Source: Macrostomum hystrix
Lineage: Eukaryota > Platyhelminthes > Macrostomidae
Assembly: GCA_950097015.1 (NCBI GenBank)
Contig: CATNEN010000008.1
Span: 1,984,001 to 2,048,000 of the forward strand
Direction: 5' to 3'
Length of the DNA stretch: 64,000 nucleotides
The first letter of the stretch is position 1. Each line of letters starts with the position of its first letter. This document shows, piece after piece, positions 53,501 to 64,000 of this stretch. The notes beneath the pieces were generated by a model. That model saw only the letters and a list, made by a program, of their open reading frames with translations, did no database searches and had not been told where the DNA came from. The translations under genes were made by a program, and so were the position numbers.

Positions 53501-56500
53501 AAACTGGTCTGTCTGCTATAGCAGTGTCCCTTTGTTATTCCATCGCCTGTCGTCTCAGGGCTACTCACCGTACACGCAGTCGCTGTCGATCAGTCTCTAC
53601 AGAGCCGAGAACGAGCCTCCTCTGCTGTTCCAGCTGGAGAGAACCAAGTGAGTTAGCTGTCTTGTCTGTGACTTTTTAATATTAATCCTTGATAGTAATC
53701 AGAATAAAATCAAATGATCAAATGGGTTCCTACCAAAACACCAGCAGGTAAAATCCTCCCAAAGTTCTAGTTGGGAGAAATCTATCGCTACTATCACTAG
53801 AAATCCCTACTATCCCTAGAAATCCCTAGTGTCCCTAGAAATCCCTACTATCCCTTAACATCCCTACTATCCCTTAAAATCCCTAATATCCCTAAAATCC
53901 CTACTATCCCTTGCAAATCCCTACTCTCCTAGAAATCCCTACTGTCCCTAGAAATCCCTAATATTCCTTGAAATCTCTAATATACCTAGAAATCCCTAAT
54001 ATCCCTAGAAAACCCGTACTATCCCTAGAAATCCCTATTATCCCTAGAAATTCGCTACTATCCCTTGAAATCCCTAATATGCCTAAAATCCCTACTATCC
54101 CTAAAAATCCCTACTATCCCTAGAAATCCCTACTATCCCTAGAAATCCCTACTATCCCTAGAAATCCCTACTATCCCTAGAAATCCCTACTGTCTCTAGA
54201 AATCCCTACTAGCCCTAGAAATCCCTTCCAATGCCATCGATCGTAGTCTTACGCGCCAAACACACTCGGTAAAATAATCTGACTTTGGAGATAAGCCAGC
54301 ACAGAAGTGAAATCTGTGAGAGGCAAAATTGGTATAGCAGGAAGGAAGGAAAGGGTAAAAGATTCTTTCCACTATATAGCCCGCGACAGAATCCCATTTT
54401 GACCGCCTCGTCCTCGAGTAATTTAATCCTTGGCTTATTGATAATCGCTCTGCACTAGCCTTCTGCCCACCCCCAGATTCTCCCTGACCGTCTTCATATT
54501 CTAGCTGCGAATATGCATATGAATAACCCCAATCCATGATCTACCAACCCCAATCCATGATCTACCAACCCCAATCCATGATCTACCAACCCCAATCCAT
54601 GATCTACCAACCCCAATCCATAATTCCATCAACCCTAATCCATGATTCCATCAACCCCAATCCATGATCTACCAACCCCAATCCATAATTCCATCAACCC
54701 TAATCCATGATTCCATCAACCCCAATCCATGATCTACCAACCCCAATCCATAATTCCATCAACCCTAATCCATGATTCCATCAACCCCAATCCATGATAT
54801 GCCAACCCCAATCCATAATTCCATCAACCCTAATCCATAATTCCATCAACCCCAATCCATGATTCCATCAACCCCAATCCATGATCTACCAACCCCAATC
54901 CATAATTCCATCAACCCTAATCCATGATTCCATCAACCCCAATCCATGATATGCCAACCCCAATCCATTATATGCCAACCCCAATCCATTATATGCCAAC
55001 CCAGTCATATCGTGAACATATTTTCATCGCCAATTTTTTAGGATCTGCTAGTATTTATAATCTAGTATTTAGTACCTATTATATCTCCTATTTACAAATT
55101 TGTGAACTATCTTTTGTTCACATAAATTGCACAAAACGTGTAATTTTCAACCTAGCCTGTTTCCAAGCGGTGTAAGCAAAAATTATTCAGTTGCTTGCCG
55201 TAAAGAAAGTAGCAATTTGGGTTGGTAAAAGTGAAAAGAAATTATTTTTTGTGCTTGTTAATCTTTTCGGAAAACCATTTCCGCCTGTTTGGCCGTTGGG
55301 TTAGGCTTTGGTTTCTAGAAAAATTGCCTAGGAAATTGCGATACATCTGCAGCCTGGAAGGATAACACGGCGGAAAAAATGAAAAATCTGAAGCGAAACT
55401 AAAATTATGCGACAACTGAATTACTATAGGGGGGGGGGCAGAAGGATCTAAGAATTGCGAAAAAGAAATTGCGAAGATAGTCCTCTCTTCTCTCTTTTTT
55501 ACTTTTTCTTCTTCTTTCGTTACTTAGCTTCCTTCGTCTAATTCTGTTATTCGGCTCTGGGCTTGGTAAGTTCTAGACAGGTGTGTATAGAATGGAACAC
55601 GACCCAGGCTTAACAACCGAGGCAGCCTAGAAATTGGCGAGATGATGCTGCAGATCAAGGAGGCTGAGTTTGAAGGATAGCCAAAGAACATCACAAGCAA
55701 AGAATTTCACTCGCTTTCCGTTGGTTGGTCCGGTGCGGGTAGTAAGAAAAACTCGAAACGAAACTAATAAGGAACGGCCTTTAACACTCGCTGGTAGATT
55801 ACGAGCTATACAGAGAGGTGGAAACTTTGCCCAGCTTAATGAGCGACTGATAGATAGGCCTACGCTAGGTCGAAGATCCTAAGTCCCTAAGAACGAGCGT
55901 ATTGTCATCCCATGTCATCCCAGATTCTATGCTTTACTTATTATCAACATTTTATAAAGGTTAACCAAATAATCTTCACCTGTCAAGATTAATTCTTGTC
56001 TTCTTTCGTACGAGAAGAAATATTCGTGGTCCGTATTTCCCGTTTTAAGTGAACTTTATTGTTTTCTTTCAAGCTTCGTTTGAAACTTTGTTACTTCAAC
56101 GGCCAGCCACTAATTTTCGAATTGAACATTCGAATTAGGAGCTAGATGTTTTTTTTCGAGGTCTTACTATCGGCCATTCAATTCGATCATTCAAGGTCAT
56201 TCTAAAGACCGTTCATTAGCCTTCTTAAAGGTCGTTATAATGACCATTCGTTCGCCTTCTTTAAGGTCACTTTAATGACCATTTATTAGCGTTTTTCAAG
56301 GTCACTTTAATGACCATTTATTAGCGTTTTTCAAGGTCACTTTAATGACCATTAATTAGCGTTTTTCAATGTCAATTTAATGACCATTAATTAGCGTTTT
56401 TCAAGGTCACTTTAATGACCATTCATTAGCGTTTTTCAAGGTCACTTTAATGACCATTCATTAGCGTTTTTCAAGGTCACTTTAATGACCATTCATTAGC

Positions 56501-59121
56501 GTTTTTCAAGGTCACTTTAATGACCATTCATTCGCCTTTTTTAAATTCATTATAATTACAATTGATTGGCATTCTTCAAGGTCATTCTGTTGATCATTAG
56601 CCTTCTTCGTGGTCATTCTAATAACCATTTATTAGCATTCTTCAAGGTCACTCTAATGACCATTCATTGCATTCTTCAAGGTCATTCTGTTGATCATTTG
56701 CTGTCTTCGTGGTCATTCTAATAACCATTCATTAGCATTCTTATAGGTCATACTATTGACCATTCGTTTGCCTTTTTTCTAGTCATTTTTAATAAAAACT
56801 CATTAGCCTTCGTTTCCAGGTCATTCTGATGATCATTCGTTCGCTTTTTTTATCAAGGTGATGAAAATGAACAATAATTATATAGTCTTATTCGATGTCA
56901 TTTAAAATTAAAATTATGTTTTCCATTTAATTTTCTACTCGTATGTCATTCAACTTAGCTTTTTTGTACTTTGTTACTAGGAGATTTCATGTCTTTACGA
57001 TTTTCTGCTATATGTACGGATGAACATTTATAGGGCCTGTTTAGGGCGAAAGCTGTGAATATCGATCAGTTGGTGTCTGATGAGGAAACATCACATGCTG
57101 AGTGATGATGTGACTGTCGCTACCACCACAGAAAGCCACTTGTTTAGTTAGCCTAAGGCATTTAATGCCACCAATTTTGAGTAGTGTAACAGTTTTTCCT
57201 GAGTAGCAGACTTGACAATTCCAGTTATCCCTAACTCAGCGCTCCCCCCACGCCTACAAAACGATTGTGGATGAGTAATTGCAGCTCATGAATTTGCATC
57301 CGTCAGTCAGTCAGGGTAACAATTTCAGCCAGACAATTTATGCATTTTTCTCGGCGAGTAAAACTACTAAATGTATTTATGGCTGCAAGTCTACTAGCGA
57401 TGCGAGACATATCATGCTTGCATGACCTGCCTGTGTGATGTAACCGTGTCAATTTCCGACATTTCGGCGATGCCAACGATTTCAAAATATCGCATTTTGC
57501 GTCACTCTGCATAGTTTCAGTTCAGAAAAATATGTGAAATCCTTATAACGCAGTCATTATATGACCATAGAGCAGCCACTTATATGACCATAGAGCGGCT
57601 ACTTATATGACCATATAGCGGCTACTTATATGACCATAGAGCGGCTACTTATATGACCATAGAGCAGCCACTTATATGACCATAGAGCGGCTACTTATAT
57701 GACCATATAGCGGCTACTTATATGACCATAGAGCGGCTACTTATATGACCATAGAGCGGCTACTTATATGACCATAGAGCGGCTACTTATATGACCATAG
57801 AGCGGCTACTTATATGACCATAGAGCGGCTACTTATATGACCATAGAGCGGCTACTTATATGACCATATAGCGGCTACTTATATGACCATAGAGCGGCTA
57901 CTTATATGACCATAGAGCGGCTACTTATATGACCATATAGCGGCTACTTATATGACCATAGAGCAGCCACTTATATGACCATAGAGCGGCTACTTATATG
58001 ACCATATAGCGGCTACTTATATGACCATAGAGCGGCTACTTATATGACCATAGAGCGGCTACTTATATGACCATAGAGCGGCTACTTATATGACCATATA
58101 GCGGCTACTTATATGACCATAGAGCGGCTACTTATATGACCATAGAGCGGCTACTTATATGACCATATAGCGGCTACTTATATGACCATATAGCGGCTAC
58201 TTATATGACCATATAGCAGCTACTTATATGACCATAGCAGCTACTTATATGACCATATAACAGCTCATTATATGACCATATAGCAGCTCATTATATGACC
58301 ATATAGCAGCTCATATGATATGTAATGATCATATAATGAGCTGCTGTATGGTCATATAAAATAATCAGTATCTAGTGCGAGACAAAAGTATCTCGCCTAT
58401 CGATTAGCTTATTTGCTATCATATCTTGCTTTCAGCAATACTAGCCGCAACAAACAAAACTTGTTTTGGTTCAAGCCTATATAGAGGAACACTGACCTAA
58501 GCTTTGATTCTAGTCTATTCTATTCATACTATTGATATATTTGCCATCACGCACAGCACACAGACTTGGTCTCCAAAGACTTTCAAAACTGTGCGCACAG
58601 GGCAGTCCAGTTTCACACAACTATAGCCAGCTGCTGAAACTTATAGTTTCGGAATGGTGAGGCATAGTGAGAGGTTGGAGGAAGGGTTGGCTGTGCCAAA
58701 AATGAGTCATGCTGCAGTATGGATGGGAAGGGACGCTTTTTTGGATGGGAGAAAACGGACTTTGAAGTCGATAATCTATTTAGATAGGAAGTTATCTAGC
58801 TGGCGCCAGTGCCTTCAGCTTGACATCAGTTTCCATCGTGTGATCTCCATCGTGTGACCTTTCTCTCGCCTCTCTCTTGTCTCTCCAGCTCCTAATAGAG
58901 TATGGTACTGGTGTAAATTGATCCAATTTCTTAATGTAATTGACAGCTCGCGCAGGTTTAACTACATAGGTTACTTATCTATGTATCTATCTGTCTATCT
59001 ATCTATCTGTCTATCTATCTATCTATCTATCTGTCTATCTATCTATCTATCTATCTGTCTATCTATCTATCTATCTATCTGTCTATCTATCTATCTATCT
59101 GTCTATCTATCTATCTATCTG

Positions 59122-59156
<35 letters not shown>

Positions 59157-59165
59157 GTCTATCTG

Positions 59166-59200
<35 letters not shown>

Positions 59201-59225
59201 GTCTATCTATCTATCTATCTATCTG

Positions 59226-59268
<43 letters not shown>

Positions 59269-59277
59269 GTCTATCTG

Positions 59278-59317
<40 letters not shown>

Positions 59318-61442
59318 ATAAAGTTTGCGCCACCCAAATGCACTTTTATTCACACTGCAGATGCATATTCGTGGAAAATTTATAGTCGTAGCACGGCAGT
59401 CCAGAAGATTCTGGCGATAACAAAATGTGGAAGCTATTTCCATATGGCATCGATGGGAGATAAAATAGTTTTTTTAGTTCTGATTCTGCCTTGGTCTGGT
59501 GATAAATTAATTTTTTCAGACACCGCAAGTCGATCGGGCATGGTATACACGTTTTTTCGGATTCGGGATTTTAAAGTTTGGCAAAGTTTGGTTAACTTAC
59601 CTCTAGGGTATTTTTGTCTCTCTTTCAAATATAAAGGGTCTAATTAAAATCCAGGCGCTTACTAGTACAGTATGGAGGGTCCGGGCCTGGAAGCCAGCAG
59701 GATGCGGCCTGATTCCAAGTCCTGTAGAGCTATTATTTAGGCAGATTTTTATCTCTTTTTCTTGCGGTCTTTTTCGCTTTAATTTTCAAAATAAATATCA
59801 CGTGTCTGTGATGCGGGTCAGAAATTATGAATAAGCCTAAGTCTTTGTTGTCCACAAGTCTTTGTAATGCATGCCCCTTTTTGAGTTCGAGTTTTGTATG
59901 AAACTATCAGAATAAAACACACACACACACACACACACACACTGTTCTCAAACCACGGTGTAGTCTTTGTCATTGAGGAGGTTCAATCTCGATGCTTTTA
60001 AATATAGTTTTTAAAAGGTGGAAGTGAAGAAGGTGAGGCAGGGGAAGAAATTTCTAAAAAAATGGTGAAGTTGGAGAGAGATAAGACGGTTGCCAACTAA
60101 TTATTAGGTAACTAAGGATAATGACTGGCTTCCGACCTGCCGCTGTTCGAACCGGTCCGGACCGGACCGTACCCTTCCATTAAGTAGTTTGTGTTCTCCA
60201 TCCTATTATAGAATTTATTCTTCATTTTTTCAAGGAAACAAGCCATTATATGAGGTATTTAGCGATTAGCCCATTAGCCTTAAATTAACAAAATATCTAA
60301 CTTGTTTGTCTGAATGCCGCATATTTCAATTACTTCTCTGAAACATTAGAAAGTAGAGAAATAATGGAAGGAGGGAAGAAAGAAAGAAGGCAGAAAGGAA
60401 AGGAAGAAAGGCAGGAAGGAAGGAAGAAAGAAGGGAAGAAAGAAAGAAAGAAAGGCAGAAGAAAGAGAAGAAAGAAAGAAAGGAAGGAAGAAAGAAGGGA
60501 AGAATGAAAGGAAGAAAGAAAGAAGGGAAGAAAGAAAGAAAGAAGGAAGGAAAGAAAGGCAGAATAAAGAAAGAAAGGAAGAAAGAAAGAAGGGAAGAAT
60601 GAAAGGAAGAAAGAAATAAAGAAAGAAGGGAAGAAAGAAAGAAAGAAGGGAGGAAAGAAAGGCAGAAGAAAGAGAAGAAAGAGAAGAAAGAAAGAAAGGA
60701 AGGAAGAAAGAAAGAAGGGAAGAAAGAAAGAAAGAAGGAAGGAAAGAAAGGCAGAATAAAGAAAGAAAGGAAGAAAGAAAGAAGGGAAGAATGAAAGGAA
60801 GAAAGAAGGGAAGAATGAAAGGAAGAAAGAAAGAAGGGAAGAATGAAAGGAAGAAAGAAAGAAGGGAAGAATGAAAGGAAGAAAGAAATAAAGAAAGAAG
60901 GGAAGAAAGAATTGAAGGAGTGAAGGAAGGAAGAAAGAAATAAAGTCGGGAAGGAATCTCTAAAGCTAACAAAACGAACAATCCGCAGTGTTCTGGACAC
61001 CTCTGACAAGTTCCAAGTGCGGCACTGGCGCATCCAGGGCCACATCCTGGTGTCTGGCATCATGGCCCGCTGTTTCTATACCGGCCGAGTGACGCAGCAC
61101 GACCGCAGTCAGGGCCTGGCCTATGTGGACCTGTGCTCAGGTATCATGCACGGCTACTTCACCTATCAGGGCACAGAGTATGCTATTCTGCCTGTGGTCT
61201 GTCCGCACTGCCTCACCCACAAGCCTTATTTCGTCATGCGCTATGGCCAGGACCCGCGGACCAATCAGAACATCACTAGGGATCCGAATGTGCAAATCTT
61301 TTATACGTCCTTCACTGCTCTGAGCGAGCCGCGCATTGTGCCGGAGGATGTGCTGGACCGGCTGCGGCTGAGCTGGGGACCAGATGATCCGCCGCCGAAG
61401 GATTACAAACTGCGGCTAGGGATCATTGTGGATCAGCAGTTG
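50545..61442 (+). CDS. ADAM/ADAMTS-type metalloprotease, N-terminal prodomain part
   Basis: Exons 50545-50653, 52861-53135, 53559-53647 and 60989-61442 with matching phases; the gene continues beyond the window. ATG at 50545 leads into [18 protein letters not shown], a signal peptide, followed by [10 protein letters not shown]. Exons 2-4 match the M12B (reprolysin) propeptide: [34 protein letters not shown] and [20 protein letters not shown], then YAILPV, the (C)xYxGxV...S...C.G..G......YxI.P pattern of ADAM and ADAMTS prodomains. Exon 4 ends with [13 protein letters not shown], where the catalytic domain normally begins. The HExxHxxGxxH site lies outside the window, so activity and ADAM versus ADAMTS cannot be decided. 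No obvious RxxR furin site precedes the catalytic start. The protein is secreted or type I membrane. All four introns seen carry minisatellites. Confidence 0.82.
50688..51805 (+). repeat. 29-bp minisatellite, about 37 copies (protease intron 1)
   Basis: The unit is GATCCCTACTGAGTCCCGGT plus CTTTGATTA, with CCAAATGAG, CATTAG and CCCAGTC variants. It starts about 35 bp after the donor. Confidence 0.96.
52418..52490 (+). mobile_element. hAT-type transposon end fragment
   Basis: GGTCGGCAAACTCCGGCCCG, then CGGGCCAGTTACGGCCC and ATCCGGCCCGTC, match the widely found hAT terminal pattern (GGTCGGCAAACT.CGGCCCGCGGGCC...CCGGCCC). Only one end is present, followed within about 12 bp by a minisatellite. 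Confidence 0.7.
52502..52786 (+). repeat. 16-bp minisatellite CTCATCTCTCCCCTGT, second locus
   Basis: About 18 units with the same consensus as 41962-42637, located between the hAT fragment and the protease exon at 52861. Confidence 0.94.
53140..53428 (+). repeat. 17/21-bp minisatellite abutting a protease donor
   Basis: CAGTTCTGCGTGTTTGTCTGT units shift to CAGTTCTGTCTGTCTGT units. It starts about 5 bp after the exon end at 53135, extending the exon's open frame artificially. Confidence 0.94.
53765..54228 (+). repeat. 19-bp minisatellite ACTATCCCTAGAAATCCCT
   Basis: About 24 units, more diverged toward the 5' end, in protease intron 3. It starts about 118 bp after the donor. Confidence 0.92.
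54528..55005 (+). repeat. 21-23-bp minisatellite (AACCCCAATCCATGATCTACC)
   Basis: Alternating GATCTACC and ATTCCATC variants form a higher-order pattern within protease intron 3. Confidence 0.92.
55010..56200. other. Unique part of protease intron 3
   Basis: No exon recognised. It includes a G9 run near 55431. A 70-codon basic open frame (55670-55882) matches nothing known. Confidence 0.45.
56206..56850 (+). repeat. 35-bp minisatellite with inverted GGTCA half-sites
   Basis: Each unit carries AAGGTCACTTTAATGACCAT, that is GGTCA-N6-TGACC, then TCATTAGCGTTTTTC. About eight close copies are followed by diverged ones. Confidence 0.93.
56860..57545. other. Unique part of protease intron 3
   Basis: No feature recognised between two arrays. 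Confidence 0.4.
57553..58320 (+). repeat. 23-bp minisatellite, about 33 copies
   Basis: The unit is TATATGACCATAGAGCGGCT plus ACT, with a CATATAG variant making TATATG-AC-CATATA palindromic. Copies near the 3' end drift to CAGCTCAT. Confidence 0.96.
58291..58359. repeat. Inverted terminal copy of the 23-bp array (hairpin)
   Basis: TTATATGACCATATAGCAGC and TCAT at 58291-58314 is repeated inverted at 58336-58359 with one mismatch in 24, around a 21-bp loop. One array unit is flipped at the array end. Confidence 0.85.
58976..59317 (+). repeat. (CTAT/CTGT)n tetranucleotide array
   Basis: About 85 units with regularly interspersed CTGT, unlike the pure array at 28927. Confidence 0.97.
59918..59941 (+). 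repeat. (AC)12 microsatellite
   Basis: Uninterrupted AC run preceded by AATAAA in protease intron 3. Confidence 0.9.
60345..60950 (+). repeat. 600-bp polypurine tract (GGAAGAAAGAAAG)n
   Basis: Almost purely A and G on the plus strand, with rare T and C, ending 39 bp before the protease exon at 60989. Minus-strand Phe/Leu/Ser open frames across it are artefacts. Confidence 0.96.
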
Positions 61443-61560
61443 GTGAGCTCAGTTGATGCTTATTGGGATTGGAATTCAATCCTGAAGTTCATGAGTGCTA
61501 GGTCATGTATTAGTATTTAATCCTAAATTATCTGTAATAATTAAAGTATCTCTAATTTAT

Positions 61561-62645
61561 AATGTGGGATTTATCGCAGCGACTTAAAAATATCCCATTT
61601 TCAAAATGTTGGATTTATCGAAGCGACTCAAAAATATCCCAATTTCCAAATGTGGGATTTATTAAAGCGACTCAAAAATATCCCAATTTCCAAATGTGGG
61701 ATTTATTAAAGCGACTAAAAAAATATCCCAATTTCGAAATGTGGGATTTATCGAAGCGACTCAGAAATATCCCAATTTCCAAATGTGGGATTTATTAAAG
61801 CGACTAAAAAAATATCCCAATTTCGAAATGTGGGATTTATCGAAGCGACTCAGAAATATCCCAATTTCCAAATGTGGGATTTATTAAAGTCACTCAAAAA
61901 TATCCTACTTCAAAATGTGGGATTTACCGAAGCGACTCAAAAATATCCTAATTTCGAAATGTGGGATTTATTAAAGCGACTCAAAAATATCCTAACTTCA
62001 AAATATGGGATTTACCGAAGCGACTCAGAAAGATCCCAATTTCAAAATGCGGGATTTATCAAAGCGACTCAAAAATATCCCAATTTCCAAATGTGGGATT
62101 TATTAAAGCGACTCAAAAAATATCCCAATTTCGAAATGTGGGATTTATCGAAGCGACTTAGAAATATCCTAATTTCCAAATGTGGGATTTATTAAAGCGA
62201 CTCAAAAATATCCTAACTTTAAAATGTGGGATTTACCGAAGCGACTCAAAATATCCCAATTTCGAAATGTGGGATTTATTAAAGCGACTCAAAAATATCC
62301 TAACTTTAAAATGTGGGATTTACCGAAGCGACTCAAAATATCCCTATTTCAAACTTTGGGACTTATCAAAGCGACTTAAAAGTATCCCAATTTCGAAATG
62401 TGGGATTTATCGAAGCGACTCAAAAATATCCCAATTTTCAAATGTGGGATTTGTTCGAGCGAGACTGTTAAAACCCAATTTTGAAATATATGATTCTTTG
62501 AAGCGACACTAAAATACCCTCTATTTCAAAATATGGCATTTATCGGAACGACACTAGAATATCCCCAAAATTCTGTTATATCCCAATTTTGAAATGTGAT
62601 ATTTTTCAAAGCGACTCTGAAGTATACCCAATTTCAAAATGCGGG
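61561..62645 (+). repeat. 44/45-bp minisatellite, about 24 copies
   Basis: Unit: ATGTGGGATTTATCGAAGCG, then ACTCAGAAATATCCCAATTT and CGAA. It starts about 119 bp after the protease donor at 61443 and is increasingly diverged toward the 3' end. Confidence 0.95.
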
Positions 62646-63059
62646 ATATACTCGTGCAACTGAGTTATTTGCAGGTACAGGAATTTGTACTTTCTTTTTT
62701 CCTGTTTTTTATGTAGTTTCGGGGATAAACAAACTAGCGCTTTTGCGAAAGTGGGGGGAAATTCAGCCAACTTTTTTGTTAAACAAGTGTTGATTGAAGC
62801 CATGGCTAGCTCGATAGGCAGGCATGCTGTGGTGTGTTTACACACGTGGCGGTGAACTTTTATCTACGAGTACTTATATTCTACATGATGTGCAGCGGTG
62901 AAAATAATTATCTGCAAAAAATCGTTGGACAAAAAATTCGCGAAATTTCAAGTGTGTATCTCACACACGAAATTTTATTCTAAAATCTACGAGTAAAAAG
63001 CTAGTGCAGGTCGGAAACTATGAATACTTTCAGCAGTTCCGCATGTATTGTATTTAGCA

Positions 63060-63372
63060 GAGGTTGTAGCCTAGTGGTTAGGGCGTCGGACTCACGACTT
63101 GAAGGTCGGGGGTTCGATTCCCGACTCCACTGGAACAATTTGTGTCCTTTAGCAAGACACTTAACTCTGCATTGCTTCAGTTCACCCAGCTGTTAAATGG
63201 GTACCAGCATCAGCTGGGATAATTGAAGGTGGGTGTGGCGTCCCCCCAGTCCGTGGACTGAACAGCTGTACGCAGCCTTCAGATGCGCCGCGCATTAGCT
63301 GCGGCTGTGCTGTCGGCTGCACATCTGACCCACTTGGGGCAGGTGTAATCAATTATTATTATTATTATTATT
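63060..63372 (+). mobile_element. Complete SINE family 2 (copy j) with 13-bp target duplication
   Basis: Head GGTTGTAGCCTAGTGGTTAG and B box GGTTCGATTCC, body with GCATTGCTTCAGTTCACCCA and TTCAGATGCGCCGCGCATTA, tail (ATT)n. ATTGTATTTAGCA flanks at 63047-63059 and 63373-63385. It is noncoding and depends on a LINE for movement. Best reference copy in the window. Confidence 0.93.
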
Positions 63373-63502
63373 ATTGTATTTAGCAATTTTTATTGAGTTA
63401 GTTCGTAACTGCACAATGGTCAGGTCATCTATCCTATCCGAAGGCAAGATTTAGAAATGAAGGTTTGAGTTGACTTCTAGCGAAGCTGTAGCTATGAGCT
63501 TT

Positions 63503-63870
63503 AATGACACTCCACGAAATCATACCGAAGCTAGTGAGGTCAATTGACCCCTCTCTGAAATCATACCGAAGCTAGTGAGGCCAATTGACCCCTCTCTGAA
63601 ATCATACCGAAGCTAGTGAGGTCAATTAACCCCTCTCTGAAATCATACCGAAGCTAGTGAGGTCAATTGACCCCTCTCTGAAATCATACCGAAGCTAGTG
63701 AGGTCAATTGACCCCTCTCTGAAATCATACCGAAGCTAGTGAGGTCAATTGACCCCTCTCTGAAATCATACCGAAGCTAGTGAGGCCAATTGACCCCTCT
63801 CTGAAATCATACCGAAGCTAGTGAGGTCAATTGACCCCTCTCTGAAATCACACCAAAGCTTTGAGGTCGA
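63503..63870 (+). repeat. 41-bp minisatellite with GGTCAATTGACC palindrome, about 9 copies
   Basis: The unit contains GAAATCATACCGAAGCTAGT followed by GAGGTCAATTGACCCCTCTCT. The 12-bp palindrome GGTCAATTGACC is intact in most copies. Confidence 0.94.
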
Positions 63871-64000
63871 TTGACCTCCCTAATGCAGCGGAAGCTAGGG
63901 TGGCTAGTGAGACTTAGTAGGGGTCGCCGAATGTACTTTAAAAAGTGAAAAGTCATGCTAGACCAAGAAAGTGGGCATCGGACCCTCCGCATTTCTTTCC

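Noticed and set aside
52418-53521. 367-codon plus-strand open frame
   Set aside because: Joins two minisatellites across the protease exon in the wrong frame; splice sites and the prodomain define the real frame.
54196-54537. 113-codon minus-strand open frame in protease intron 3
   Set aside because: No family resemblance, overlaps the edge of two minisatellites and has no splice partner.
63060-63131. Functional tRNA genes at SINE heads
   Set aside because: A and B boxes are present but no acceptor stem pairs, and each head continues into a SINE body or is truncated.

Overview
The window is nuclear DNA of an invertebrate animal. The genes are interrupted by GT-AG introns, many genes are recognisable animal orthologues (multi-Tudor protein, PANK4, DPY30, kynurenine 3-monooxygenase, C2H2 zinc finger, an ADAM/ADAMTS-type protease), and two families of tRNA-derived SINEs recur. 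Nothing bacterial or viral was seen. The species cannot be named from the sequence; a lophotrochozoan-like animal is only a guess. The standard genetic code fits every model. Exons are GC-rich, while intergenic stretches and long introns are AT-rich. Tandem repeats are exceptionally abundant: about thirty separate arrays, most of them inside introns.

Layout. 1-5226 (-): a giant exon of a multi-Tudor protein, including four nearly identical 612-bp Tudor modules. 5230-8200: AT-rich spacer with a dead reverse-transcriptase fragment between inverted repeats. 8210-14013 (+): PANK4, in seven exons plus a probable start-codon exon. 16386-18065 (+): C2H2 zinc-finger gene. 19749-20396 (+): Gln/Met/Gly-rich protein. 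20992-21607 (-): two-exon secreted eight-cysteine protein. 24412-26858 (-): DPY30, divergent from KMO at 27497-35968 (+), which has nine exons. 38105-42985 (+): a gene of very small exons that I cannot identify. 44040-46299 (-): four-exon gene for an unrecognised 435-aa protein. 50545-61442 (+): start of a secreted metalloprotease of the ADAM/ADAMTS type, continuing beyond the window.

Two patterns run across the genes. Minisatellites very often begin within about 5-220 bp downstream of a splice donor, in eleven or more introns of six genes. SINEs often sit just upstream of splice acceptors. Small introns of 65-150 bp contain neither. Most long apparent open frames in the arrays are by-products of repeat periods divisible by three, or of repeats lacking stops, and are not genes.

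Functionally the genes are unrelated: germline/piRNA scaffold (Tudor), CoA metabolism (PANK4), tryptophan catabolism (KMO), H3K4 methylation (DPY30), transcription (zinc finger) and extracellular proteolysis. The strongest points for follow-up are the recent in-frame Tudor-module amplification, a PANK4 that keeps both kinase residues lost in the human protein, and donor-proximal minisatellites.
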